This document shows positions 39,927-48,265 of a stretch of 64,000 nucleotides of DNA, piece by piece. Numbering within the stretch: the first letter of the stretch is position 1; every line of letters starts with the position of its first letter. The DNA lies in the NCBI GenBank assembly GCA_964519895.1, contig CAZFLE010000006.1, positions 1-64,000 on the forward strand, in the 5' to 3' direction. Below the pieces are notes generated by a model that worked only from the letters and a program-made list of their open reading frames with translations, was not told the origin of the DNA and searched no databases. The translations under genes and the position numbers were made by a program. The DNA is from CAYFPX01 sp964519895 (GTDB lineage: Bacteria > Myxococcota_A > UBA796 > CAJQPC01).

Positions 39927-41305
39927 ATGAGCCGAGTCCCCCCCTTGCGCCTGGCCCTGGCACTTCTCCTGCCGCTCTGCTCCTGTGACGGGGGAGACGG
40001 GACCGGGACGACGGACTCCAGAGACTCCCAAGCGTGCCTCGATCAGGAGAGCACCTGCGATCAGGTGGACGATGACTGCGACGGCCTGGTCGACGAGGGG
40101 CTGGTCCTCACGGTCTGGGCGGACAGCGACCGAGACGGCCACGGCGACCCGGCCTCCCCTCTGGAGACCTGTGCGCTCGGAGACGGCCAGGCCGACAACG
40201 CGAACGACTGCGACGACGAAGACCCGGACGTGCACCCGACCGCCACGGAGCTGTGCAACGACGTGGACGACGACTGCGACGAGGGGATCGACGAGGCTCT
40301 GAGCAGCACCTGGTACACCGACGCCGACAGCGACGGCTACGGGGACGACGCCACCGCTGTCGACACCTGCGACCCGGGCGAGGACCTGGTGGACCAGGGC
40401 GGCGACTGCGATGACACGGACCCCGGCGCCAACCCGGGCGAGGCGGAGGTCTGCAACGGCGTGGACGACAACTGCGATGAGCGGGTCGACGAGGACCTGG
40501 CGGGGACCTGTGCCGACGCCTCCCTGGCGAGCTGCCTGGAGGTGCTAGGCGCCTGGCCGGAGGCTTCTGACGGACTGTTCTGGATCGACCCCACGGACAC
40601 CGAGCCTGTCCAGGTCCACTGCGACCTGGCCGGCGGCGGCTGGACCCTGGTCTACCGGGGCACGAACGCAGGCGGTCTCATCGAGAATGGGGTCGTCGAC
40701 GCCCCCGAAGCCCTGGGCGAGACCCCGATCACGCCCAGCTCAGAGGGCAACCACAAGCTCCACGACGACGTGATCAACGCGCTGCGCACCGGCAGCGTCC
40801 ACAACGACCTGAAGGTGGTCGTGACCATCGACGGCACGGCCCTGACCCCATCCTTCCACCCGTCGGCCTGCGTGCTCCAGAGCGGCACCGACCTGGACGC
40901 CAGCGACCTGTGCAACGAGAGCACGACGGTGGNNNNNNNNNNNNNNNNNNNNNNNNNNNNNNNNNNNNNNNNNNNNNNNNNNNNNNNNNNNNNNNNNNNN
41001 NNNNNNNNNNNNNNNNNNNNNNNNNNNNNNNNCAGAGCGGCACCGACCTGGACGCCAGCGACCTGTGCAACGAGAGCACGACGGTGGGTCCGAACGAGAC
41101 GAGCCGGAGCCAAAGCGGACACACCGGCTCCCTGACGCGCTGGTATGTCGACTACGAGGTCGGCTACATCTGGGGCGCCGTCGGCACCCACGTGGGGCCC
41201 ATCGACGGCGGGACGGGCCTGGGACAGGCACCGGGCACGTACTGCACCTGGTACGACAGCCGCACCTGCCCCAGCGAGACGGCGCTCGAGATCTGGGCTC
41301 TGTGA
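39927..41305 (+). CDS. Lipoprotein with MopE-type repeats and fibrinogen-like domain (split by artificial gap)
   Basis: ATG 39927 with GGAG upstream. The chain begins MSRVPPLRLALALLLPLC and has a lipobox. About four Asp-rich MopE-type motifs follow, such as DQVDDDCDGLVD, WYTDADSDGYGDD and NGVDDNCDERVD. The C-terminal half, from about residue 190, is a fibrinogen/ficolin-like domain with CLEVLGAWPEASDGLFWID and VQVHCDLAGGGWTLVYRG. The window shows a frame change after the gap, but joining 40932 directly to 41088 restores one frame to WYDSRTCPSETALEIWAL and a stop at 41305. The true protein would be about 407 residues (1,224 nt). Likely a surface binding protein. Confidence 0.8.
40878..40932. 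repeat. 55-bp contig-end duplicate, left of gap 3
   Basis: Identical to 41033-41087. Together with the gap it breaks the fibrinogen-like lipoprotein gene in the window. Confidence 0.9.
40933..41032. other. Assembly gap (100 N), probably artificial
   Basis: A 100-N block between identical 55-mers. Removing 155 bp restores the reading frame, which is strong evidence that no sequence is missing. Confidence 0.95.
41033..41087. repeat. 55-bp contig-end duplicate, right of gap 3
   Basis: Identical to 40878-40932. Confidence 0.9.
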
Positions 41306-41368
41306 GCGCGTTCCACGCCTTGTGAGCGGAGCAACGCCGTCGAGGTGTTGTGGCCCTGACCCCCGGGC

Positions 41369-41374
41369 TACCCT
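41369..41374 (+). promoter_or_regulatory. Possible -10 element (TACCCT) before the kinase
   Basis: GGCTACCCTCGGG lies 28 nt before the proposed CTG start and resembles the other -10 boxes of the window. Confidence 0.3.
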
Positions 41375-41401
41375 CGGGATCGTCTCCCGGAGGACTGACC
41401 G

Positions 41402-43876
41402 CTGCGCCCCGACCACGGCGATCGCTACGAGGATCTGGGCCTGCTGGGTCGGGGCTCCCTGGGCGAGGTCCGGCGGGTGCGGGACCGCCGGCTGGGCCGG
41501 GTCGTGGCGATGAAGCTGCTCAAGCCCGGGCTGGAGTCCCGCCCCAAGCTGGTGGCCCGCTTTCGCGCCGAAGCCCAGGTCGGCGCACAGCTCCAGCACC
41601 CGGGACTGAACCCGGTCTACGACTGCGGAGAGCTGCCCGACGGGCGGCCCTTCATCACCATGCGAGAGATCGACGGACGCACCCTGGGTCAGGTGATCGG
41701 GGCCGTGCATGCCGCCAGCTCCGGCGGGCGGTGGGTGCCGACCCGGGACGGCTGGACCCTGAGGCGTCTGCTCGACGCTTTTGCCGCGGTCTGCGATGCG
41801 ATGGCCCACGCCCACGCCAGCGGGGTGGTGCACCGGGACCTGAAGCCCGAAAACGTGATGGTCGGGCACCGGGGGGAGGTGCTGGTGGTCGACTGGGGCC
41901 TGGCCAAGCTCCCGGACAGCGACCTGCCCCACGACGACACCACGGTCTCCATCGGCCAGGAGCTCACGAGCGCCTTTGCCACCCGCATCGGCACCGTCGC
42001 AGGCACGCCGGCCTACATGCCGCCAGAGCAGGCCCGCGGCGACGTGCACCGCCTGGATGCCCGGAGCGACGTGTACGCGCTGGGCGCGATCCTGCACACC
42101 GTGCTCTTTGGGCACGCGCCCTACAGGGAGAGTGACGCCCAGGACCTGGTGGCCGCGGTGCTGCGGGGTCCCCCGCCAGGGCTCGAGGCGAGGCTGCAGG
42201 CCGGCACTGACCTCTTGGGCCGCCCGATGCCCCCTGAGCTGCTGGACATCTGCGCCCGCTGCCTGGCCCGGACCCCCGCCGAGCGCTTCGAGGACGCCGG
42301 CGCCCTCGCCCAAGGGGTGGCCGCGTGGCAGCACGGCCTGCGCCTGCAGGAACAGGTCGCAGGTGTGCTCGCCGACGCGGCCCTAGCAGAGGAGGTCAGC
42401 GCCGGGTTCCGGGAGCGGGCCGCGCTGTTGCGGGCCCAAGCCGCCAAGGCCCTGGAAGAGGTTCCCTCCTGGTCCCCAGAGACCGCCAAGCACGCGGCCT
42501 GGGCCCAGGAGGACCAGGCGGACCGGCTGATCCAGGAGGCCCTCCAGCGGGAGCTCGAGGCCGAAGGCCTGCTCCAGGCCGCGCTGACCCACGACCCAGG
42601 CAACCTTGAGGCCCACGGCCAGCTCGCCGAGCGCCACCGAGACGAAGCGGCACGGGCCGAGGCCGCACGCCAGCCCGCCGCAGCGATGCAGGCCCGAGCC
42701 CGCCTGCGGCTGCACCTGGGCAGCCTGCCGGCGGATCACCGGGTCCGCAGTCGCTGCGAGGCCTGGCTGCGGGGCGACGCCGCGCTGACCCTGGTGACCG
42801 AGCCCCCGGGGGCCCGCGCCTGGCTCGAGCGCATGTCCACCCGCAACCGCCGCTTGGTGCCCGGCGAGGTCCGGGACCTGGGAGAGACCCCGCTGGTCGA
42901 GGTGCCTCTGGACCGCGGCTCCTACCGGGTGAGGCTGCAAGCGCCTGGCCACGAGCCGGCGGTGGTGCCGGTGCAGGTCGGCCGCCTGGAGCACTGGCAC
43001 GGCGTCGCCCCCGGCGACGACGCCCCGACACCCATCCGGCTCCTGCCCACCGGCGCCCTGGGGCCGGACGAGTGCCACGTGCCCGCCGGCTGGTTCCAGT
43101 GCGGCGGCGATGCCGAGGCGCTGGGCTCACTGCCCGCGCAGCGCGTCTGGGTCGACGCCTTTGTCATGGCGCGCTTTCCCTGGACCAACCGCCGCTGGAT
43201 CGCACTGCTCGATCGGTTGGTGGCCGAAGGGCGCGAGGCGCTCGCCCTGCGCATCGCGCCCCGGGAGCGGGCGGCCCAGGCCGCCCAGCTGGGCGGTCTG
43301 ATCTACGGCCGGGACTCCGAGGGAGGCTTCCTGCTGACCCGCGACATGGTCGGCGAGCTGTGGGAGCCCGACTGGCCTGTGGTGATGATCGACCACGCCA
43401 GCGCGACGGCCGCAGCCCAGGAACACGCCCGTCACACGGGACAGCCCTGGCGCCTGCCCTGCGAGCTCGAGTGGGAAAAGGCCGCCCGAGGGGTGGACGG
43501 GCGCTACCACCCCTGGGGCGACGCCTTCGACGCCAGCTGGTGCTGCGTCGCGGCCAGCCACGAAAGTCGCCCCCAGCCAGCGTCGATCCACGCCTACCCG
43601 GCCGACGAGAGTCCCTACGGTGTGCGCGGGCTGGCCGGCAACAGCCGGGACTGGTGCGCCGACCCCTGGTCCGCCGATGGCCCTCGGGTGGTGAACGGCC
43701 GAGCCTGGACCCCGACTCCCGAGCCCGCGGACTTCGAGGCGACCGCGCCACTGCGAGCGGTGCGCGGGGGCTCCTGGGGCAGCCGCAGCGCCCTGGCGCG
43801 AGTCGCGGATCGCGTGGGGTGGAAGCCCGGGGTCCGCGGTGGCAACCTGGGGGTGCGCTTGGTGCGCTCGGTGTGA
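41402..43876 (+). CDS. Ser/Thr protein kinase fused to PEGA-like and FGE/sulfatase-modifying-factor-like domains
   Basis: The 824-residue protein has a Hanks-type kinase: glycine loop GRGSLG (16-21), catalytic Lys38 in VAMKLLK, HRD at 144-146 in HRDLKPENV, DWG at 164 (in place of DFG, as in many bacterial kinases) and GTPAYMPPEQARG. A helical region, a PEGA-like domain (LVTEPPGARAW, SYRVRLQAPGHEPAVV) and a C-terminal FGE-type domain follow (WRLPCELEWEKAARG, HPWGDAFDASWCCV, VRGGSWGSR). Similar fusions occur in myxobacteria; the FGE-like part usually binds or modifies partners. The frame has a stop just before residue 1 and no ATG, GTG or TTG until 41477, which would remove the glycine loop, so CTG 41402 after GGAGG is proposed. 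Confidence 0.8.
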   Translation: MRPDHGDRYEDLGLLGRGSLGEVRRVRDRRLGRVVAMKLLKPGLESRPKLVARFRAEAQVGAQLQHPGLNPVYDCGELPDGRPFITMREIDGRTLGQVIGAVHAASSGGRWVPTRDGWTLRRLLDAFAAVCDAMAHAHASGVVHRDLKPENVMVGHRGEVLVVDWGLAKLPDSDLPHDDTTVSIGQELTSAFATRIGTVAGTPAYMPPEQARGDVHRLDARSDVYALGAILHTVLFGHAPYRESDAQDLVAAVLRGPPPGLEARLQAGTDLLGRPMPPELLDICARCLARTPAERFEDAGALAQGVAAWQHGLRLQEQVAGVLADAALAEEVSAGFRERAALLRAQAAKALEEVPSWSPETAKHAAWAQEDQADRLIQEALQRELEAEGLLQAALTHDPGNLEAHGQLAERHRDEAARAEAARQPAAAMQARARLRLHLGSLPADHRVRSRCEAWLRGDAALTLVTEPPGARAWLERMSTRNRRLVPGEVRDLGETPLVEVPLDRGSYRVRLQAPGHEPAVVPVQVGRLEHWHGVAPGDDAPTPIRLLPTGALGPDECHVPAGWFQCGGDAEALGSLPAQRVWVDAFVMARFPWTNRRWIALLDRLVAEGREALALRIAPRERAAQAAQLGGLIYGRDSEGGFLLTRDMVGELWEPDWPVVMIDHASATAAAQEHARHTGQPWRLPCELEWEKAARGVDGRYHPWGDAFDASWCCVAASHESRPQPASIHAYPADESPYGVRGLAGNSRDWCADPWSADGPRVVNGRAWTPTPEPADFEATAPLRAVRGGSWGSRSALARVADRVGWKPGVRGGNLGVRLVRSV

Positions 43877-44071
43877 AGCACACCCGCCGCCTGGTCAAGT
43901 GCCTTCGTACTGCCGCATCTGGCGTTGCGGCCCGCCGCCAGCGATCCCAAGTCCCTGAAATGACGTCCAGCCTCGGGATCGGGCCGCCATTGTCGGCCAA
44001 GAGGCGGAAGTTCGACTGGACTTGAGCTCGACGGGCGGAAGTTCAGGGGCACTTGGGCTGGCCAGCCCGCC
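43877..44071. other. Convergent intergenic region with two imperfect direct repeats
   Basis: No gene is visible. GGCGGAAGTTCGACTGGAC and GGCGGAAGTTCAGGGGCAC are two related units starting near 44003 and 44034, each ending ACTTG.GC, about 31 bp apart. The region separates the kinase and the deoxynucleoside kinase, both ending here, so terminators are expected. Confidence 0.4.
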
Positions 44072-44680
44072 CTACAAGAACCGCTCCACCGCCCGCTGGA
44101 AGTCGATCCGGTCCGTCAGGCTGGTCAGGTAGTCCAGCCGGCCCGAGTCCCAGATCAGCACCGGGGACTGGTCGTAGCTGGCGATCCACTCCTCGTAGAG
44201 CTTGTTCAGCTTGCGGATGTAGCTGACCGGGATCTCCTGTTCGCTCACCCGCCCCCGCAGCTTGATCCGCCGACGGATCGCCCGGGTGTCGCAGCGCAGG
44301 TAGATCAGCAGATCCGGCGGCTGGAGCGCCTCGCGCATCGACGCGTAGAGCTCCATGTAGGTCTCGTGATCCCGCTTCTTCATCTTGCGGGAGCGGGCCA
44401 GGTTGGTGGCGAAGATCTCGGCGTCTTCGTAGATCGTACGGTCCAACACGACCGTGCCGGGACGCTCGTCCAGCGACAGGTGCAGCCGGAACTTGTGGGT
44501 CAGGAAGTAGATCTGGGAGTGGAAGGCCCAGGTCCGCATGTCCCGGTAGAAGTCGTCCAGGTACGGGTTGGTGGCGAAGGGCTCATACACCGGGTCGAAG
44601 CCGTACCTGCTGTGCAGGAACGACACCATCGATGACTTGCCGGCGCCCATGTTCCCGGCGACGGCGATGAACTTCTTCAT
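44072..44680 (-). CDS. Deoxynucleoside kinase
   Basis: The 202-residue protein matches bacterial deoxyadenosine/deoxyguanosine kinases. It has the P-loop AVAGNMGAGKSS, EPFATNPYLDDFY, YFLTHKFRLHLSL, the catalytic VVLDRTIYEDAEIFA and the lid region DTRAIRRRIKLRGR. It would salvage deoxynucleosides by 5'-phosphorylation. Its ATG at 44680 overlaps the stop of the ceramidase-like gene (TGATG), so it is translated after that lipoprotein. This pairing of cytoplasmic salvage enzyme and exported lipoprotein has no obvious explanation. Confidence 0.92.
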   Translation of the reverse strand: MKKFIAVAGNMGAGKSSMVSFLHSRYGFDPVYEPFATNPYLDDFYRDMRTWAFHSQIYFLTHKFRLHLSLDERPGTVVLDRTIYEDAEIFATNLARSRKMKKRDHETYMELYASMREALQPPDLLIYLRCDTRAIRRRIKLRGRVSEQEIPVSYIRKLNKLYEEWIASYDQSPVLIWDSGRLDYLTSLTDRIDFQRAVERFL

Positions 44681-47172
44681 CAGAGTGCGAGCGTGCCCTG
44701 GTTGCCGAATTGGTCGGTCACCGTGACGCTCGTGGCGCCACCAGGTGCGGTCACCGTCACGTGGCCCACGTCGCCGACCACCGTGGTCTCCAGCACGTCT
44801 TGAGAGCCATCGGACCAGTCCAGGCTCACCGAGCCTCGGACCGGGTTGGGACCGCGGCTGCTGCCCGCCAGATCGATCAACCGGTAGCCGTCGATGGGCG
44901 CCTCGAGCCAGATGTCCAGCCCATCGCCGGACGCGCCGACCGACAGCGTGACCGGCACGACCTCGAAGGTCTCCGACGTGACCTCGTAGGACTCGGTGGC
45001 CCAGGGCCAGCTGGCGCTGCCCCCCACATAGGCTTCGCCCGCCACGTGGAGCCTGTAGGTCCCCAGAGGCATCCCGGTGCGGTCGTGCACGTGGCCCACC
45101 GCCTGCCACGACGCCCACCACTGGTGGAGCTGGGGGTCCTGGACCGGCTTGAGCGGGTCGGGGGTCCAGGCGAGCAGGATGTCCCCCATGTCGTCGGTGA
45201 TGGGACGACCGGAGTGGCTGGTGACCGGGTCCCAGCTGCCGTCGTCGTCCTGGCGCTGCAGGGTCACACGGGGCATGTCCACAGCCGGATCCCCGCCGTA
45301 CCAGGCGAACTGCACGGTGTCCCGCACGCGGGAGACCTGGGACGGGGAGTCCAGCGTGAGCACCAGGTCCAAGGGCACCCAGAAGTCCTCGGACGGCTCG
45401 GTGATCGGCGTGCCGGCCTCGGGGTTCACGTCGGGCTGGAAGTCGGGCAGGGCCTTGTCGGGGTAGACCGTCGACGGCCAGTCGTCGTAGGGGTCCTCGG
45501 GCTCGTGCCAGGGGGTGGAGAGCACGCTGTCGGCGTACTCGAGCATGCCCTCCATCACGTGCTCGGCCTGGAGCGGGCCCCAGATGTTGATCTCGGGCTC
45601 GTAGCCGCCGGCCAGCCAGTCCTCGGGGATCAGGAAGTAGCCCTCGTGGTCTTGGGCATAGCCGACCACCAGCGCCCGCTCGTCACCGATCTCGTCCCGC
45701 ACCCGGCGCCGGAACTGCTCGGAGTACATGGCGGTGGTCTCGGCGGGGAAGAACCCGGCCAGCAGGTCCTCGGAGCCGATGGAGCCGTCGGCCTGGCGGG
45801 TGACCAGGGGGCCGATCCGGCTGACGGTGGTGCCGGCCTCGAGCCCTTCGGGCATCGGGAGCGGCACGGAGTCCAGGCCGAAGATGCCCAGCAACACCGC
45901 GCTGATGGCCTCGACGTCGACACAGCCCGAGTACGGGAACACGTCGGCCCCGATGGAGAACCCCGGGATCAGCGGGAGCTCCGAACCACAGAAGGCCCCG
46001 CCGTACTGGGTGTTGAACTCGTCGATGGGGCTCAGCAGCTTGCCCAGGTCGTCGTAGACCACGTTGTCCGGGGTCATGTTCGGGTCGTAGGGGGCGTAGG
46101 ACCAGTCCACCAGCCCGTTCCGAGTCACCCGGATCTCGTCGCGGACCTGGGTGATGTGGCGGCTGGCGGTCTCCATGCTGATCGGGTCCGAGCTCACGGG
46201 CACCTGGTCGTAGATGTCCATCACCAGGGGCCGGGCAAAGTCGCCGATGGACTCCAGCCGCGCATAGTTGTTGTCCCGGCCAGCCGGCGAAGCGTCGCCC
46301 CCGGAGCCCTGGAGGTGCATGACCATCACCGGACTGTCGAAGGCCTCTTCGATGCCGGCCTCGAGCCCACCCGTGGAGTCCGTCGAGATCATGGGGCTGT
46401 CGCCGTCGAGCGACGTGCCGTGCATGCCGAACGTCATGGTCATGGCCAGCGGCGTGCCGTCGAGCCGGTCGATCCGCAGGATGTGCAGGGACTCGTCCTT
46501 GCCCATGCCGACCTGGTCGTCCCAGCCCTCGATGGCCAGGTCGTTGTTCTCGCCCCGGCGGTCCCGGTAGACCGCATCGGACGGATCCCAGTCCTGGGCC
46601 CAGCCGGCCCCGATGGCCACGGGCTCGCGGGTCTCGTAGGCCTCGAGCGCTGCCCCCACGGCCGACGCCCGGAACCGGGCGAAGACCTCGGGGTTGTACA
46701 GGTCGCCGCCCAGGTAGAAGTGGTACTGGTCCGAGAAGTTCGCGATGCCGTGGTGAGTGTGACTGCTGGCCAGCACCACATTGCCGTCCAGGTCCAGCCC
46801 GGTGGCGGCCTCGAGATCGGCGGTGATCCCATCGACCAGTCCGTCGAAGCTGTAGATGATGTCGGCCTTGGCCAGGACCAGGTGGTCGTCGCCGTTCTCC
46901 AGCCAGATGACCTTGATCTCCTGGCGGGTCTGCACACCCGTCGACTCGGCCCAGTTCACCGTGTACTGGGACTGACGACGATCCTGGGCGCTGTCGCCAC
47001 CCAGGTAGCCACAGCGGCTGGAGTAGCCGCCCATGGGACCCCCCACCGGCACGTCGATGGGCCACTCGGCGGCGCCCGCCACGGGCGCACCGGGCAGGTA
47101 CTCGGGCCAGCCGTCGAAGGGCGGCGGCTCGCCGCCAGCAGAGCACGCGAGCAAGGTGGAGAACACGAACAT
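44680..47172 (-). CDS. Neutral-ceramidase-like lipoprotein
   Basis: The protein has 830 residues and a lipoprotein signal MFVFSTLLACSAGG. The family hallmarks of neutral/alkaline ceramidases are seen: VVLASSHTHHG (metal His pair), FGMHGTSLDGDSPMISTD and MHLQGSGGDASPAG. A region with WSYAPYD and DFWVPLDL and a C-terminal beta-sandwich (TVTAPGGATSVTVTDQ) follow. Such enzymes hydrolyse the amide bond of ceramides with zinc, and some Myxococcota family members have related but unknown substrates. ATG 47172 is chosen for the signal; the longer frame upstream has no support. Confidence 0.82.
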   Translation of the reverse strand: MFVFSTLLACSAGGEPPPFDGWPEYLPGAPVAGAAEWPIDVPVGGPMGGYSSRCGYLGGDSAQDRRQSQYTVNWAESTGVQTRQEIKVIWLENGDDHLVLAKADIIYSFDGLVDGITADLEAATGLDLDGNVVLASSHTHHGIANFSDQYHFYLGGDLYNPEVFARFRASAVGAALEAYETREPVAIGAGWAQDWDPSDAVYRDRRGENNDLAIEGWDDQVGMGKDESLHILRIDRLDGTPLAMTMTFGMHGTSLDGDSPMISTDSTGGLEAGIEEAFDSPVMVMHLQGSGGDASPAGRDNNYARLESIGDFARPLVMDIYDQVPVSSDPISMETASRHITQVRDEIRVTRNGLVDWSYAPYDPNMTPDNVVYDDLGKLLSPIDEFNTQYGGAFCGSELPLIPGFSIGADVFPYSGCVDVEAISAVLLGIFGLDSVPLPMPEGLEAGTTVSRIGPLVTRQADGSIGSEDLLAGFFPAETTAMYSEQFRRRVRDEIGDERALVVGYAQDHEGYFLIPEDWLAGGYEPEINIWGPLQAEHVMEGMLEYADSVLSTPWHEPEDPYDDWPSTVYPDKALPDFQPDVNPEAGTPITEPSEDFWVPLDLVLTLDSPSQVSRVRDTVQFAWYGGDPAVDMPRVTLQRQDDDGSWDPVTSHSGRPITDDMGDILLAWTPDPLKPVQDPQLHQWWASWQAVGHVHDRTGMPLGTYRLHVAGEAYVGGSASWPWATESYEVTSETFEVVPVTLSVGASGDGLDIWLEAPIDGYRLIDLAGSSRGPNPVRGSVSLDWSDGSQDVLETTVVGDVGHVTVTAPGGATSVTVTDQFGNQGTLAL

Positions 47173-47217
47173 GGCGCACCGGGGAAGGGTCCGGATCCAT
47201 AGCCCGGTGAGGGCGGA

Positions 47218-47223
47218 TAGATG
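47218..47223 (+). promoter_or_regulatory. Putative leaderless promoter -10 (TAGATG)
   Basis: TAGATG is followed by 6 nt and GTG 47230. The same geometry occurs before other lipoprotein genes here and helps to choose 47230 over the ATG at 47221. Confidence 0.35.
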
Positions 47224-47229
47224 ATCCAC

Positions 47230-48234
47230 GTGTCCCCCCTCTCGCTGATCCCTGGTCTCTTGTTCGCCTGCGCAGGAGACTCCGACACCGATGACACGGA
47301 CCTGAGCACCGACAGCTGGGACGTGGTCATGAGCGAGCTCGACGGCACGCTGCTGTCCGTCTACGCCCCGACCCGGGACAACGTCTGGGCCGTGGGCAGC
47401 AACCCCGGCGACGGCCTGGGGGGCTACGCCTGGCGCTGGGACGGCCAGACCTGGGAGCGGCTGGACACCGGAGACTCCGGGATCATCTGGTGGGCCGCCG
47501 GCGACGACGCCGGCCACGTGTGGCTGGTCGGGGACGGCGGGGTGATCCTGCGCTGGTCCCCGGACAGCGGGTTCGAGACCTTCGACACCCCCGGTACGGC
47601 GACGCTCTTCAGCATCTTCGCCCTGGCCCCGGACGACGTCTGGGCCTGCGGCGTAGTCCACGAAGGTGTCAGCTCCGAGGTGGCCATCTGGCACTTCGAC
47701 GGCGACGCCTGGGCAGCAGACCCCGACGAGCCCGGGGAGCTGATCCCCGGCAAGACCCCCAACAAGATCTGGGGGCGGTCCAGCGAGGACCTGTGGATCG
47801 TCGGGGGCACCGAGGTCGGGCTGCACCGCTCGGCGTCCGGCTGGAAGACCGTCGACGTGGCGACCGAGGCCTTCCTGACCACGATCCACGGCAACGACGA
47901 GCGCGTGGTCGCCGTCGGGGGCCCCAGTCAGGGCGGCATCATCGAGAACGATGGCAGCGGCTTCCAAGAGGTCCTGGGCGCAGACCGCGTCGCCAACCTG
48001 GCGGGGGTCGCCCTGCATCCCGACGACCGTGGCGTGGCGGCCGGCTGGTGGGACACGCTGGTGGAGCGGATCGACGGCGAGTGGGTGACCGACGACGACG
48101 TGCCGGACCTGCGCATCGACTACCACGGGGTCGCCATCACCGACGACGGCCAGGTCTGGGCGGCTGGGGGACTGTTCAACACCTTCCCTCTGCGCCAGGG
48201 GGGCCTGATCCGGGGGCAACTGGCCGACCCGTGA
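47230..48234 (+). CDS. Propeller lipoprotein A (first of three tandem paralogues)
   Basis: GTG 47230 (ATG 47221 is the alternative) gives VSPLSLIPGLLFAC, a short lipobox signal. The mature protein of about 320 residues has repeats such as LLSVYAPTRDNVWAVGSNPGDG, HVWLVGDGGVILRWSPD, DVWACGVVHEG and DLWIVGGTEVGLH, with regular W.VG and DG elements typical of a beta-propeller. It shares layout and many blocks with the next two genes. No enzyme motif is visible; surface recognition is likely. Confidence 0.8.
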   Translation: MSPLSLIPGLLFACAGDSDTDDTDLSTDSWDVVMSELDGTLLSVYAPTRDNVWAVGSNPGDGLGGYAWRWDGQTWERLDTGDSGIIWWAAGDDAGHVWLVGDGGVILRWSPDSGFETFDTPGTATLFSIFALAPDDVWACGVVHEGVSSEVAIWHFDGDAWAADPDEPGELIPGKTPNKIWGRSSEDLWIVGGTEVGLHRSASGWKTVDVATEAFLTTIHGNDERVVAVGGPSQGGIIENDGSGFQEVLGADRVANLAGVALHPDDRGVAAGWWDTLVERIDGEWVTDDDVPDLRIDYHGVAITDDGQVWAAGGLFNTFPLRQGGLIRGQLADP

Positions 48235-48250
48235 GCCCGATCCAGCGGGT

Positions 48251-48256
48251 TAGGAA
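48251..48256 (+). promoter_or_regulatory. Putative near-leaderless promoter -10 (TAGGAA)
   Basis: TAGGAA lies 9 nt before GTG 48266. No Shine-Dalgarno is visible. Confidence 0.3.
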
Positions 48257-48265
48257 CCGCGGATC

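Noticed and set aside
38944..39963. A long open frame overlapping the TauE-like gene and its tail
   Set aside because: Its translation is Arg/Gly/Pro-rich noise, whereas another frame on the same strand has eight clear membrane helices and TauE motifs.
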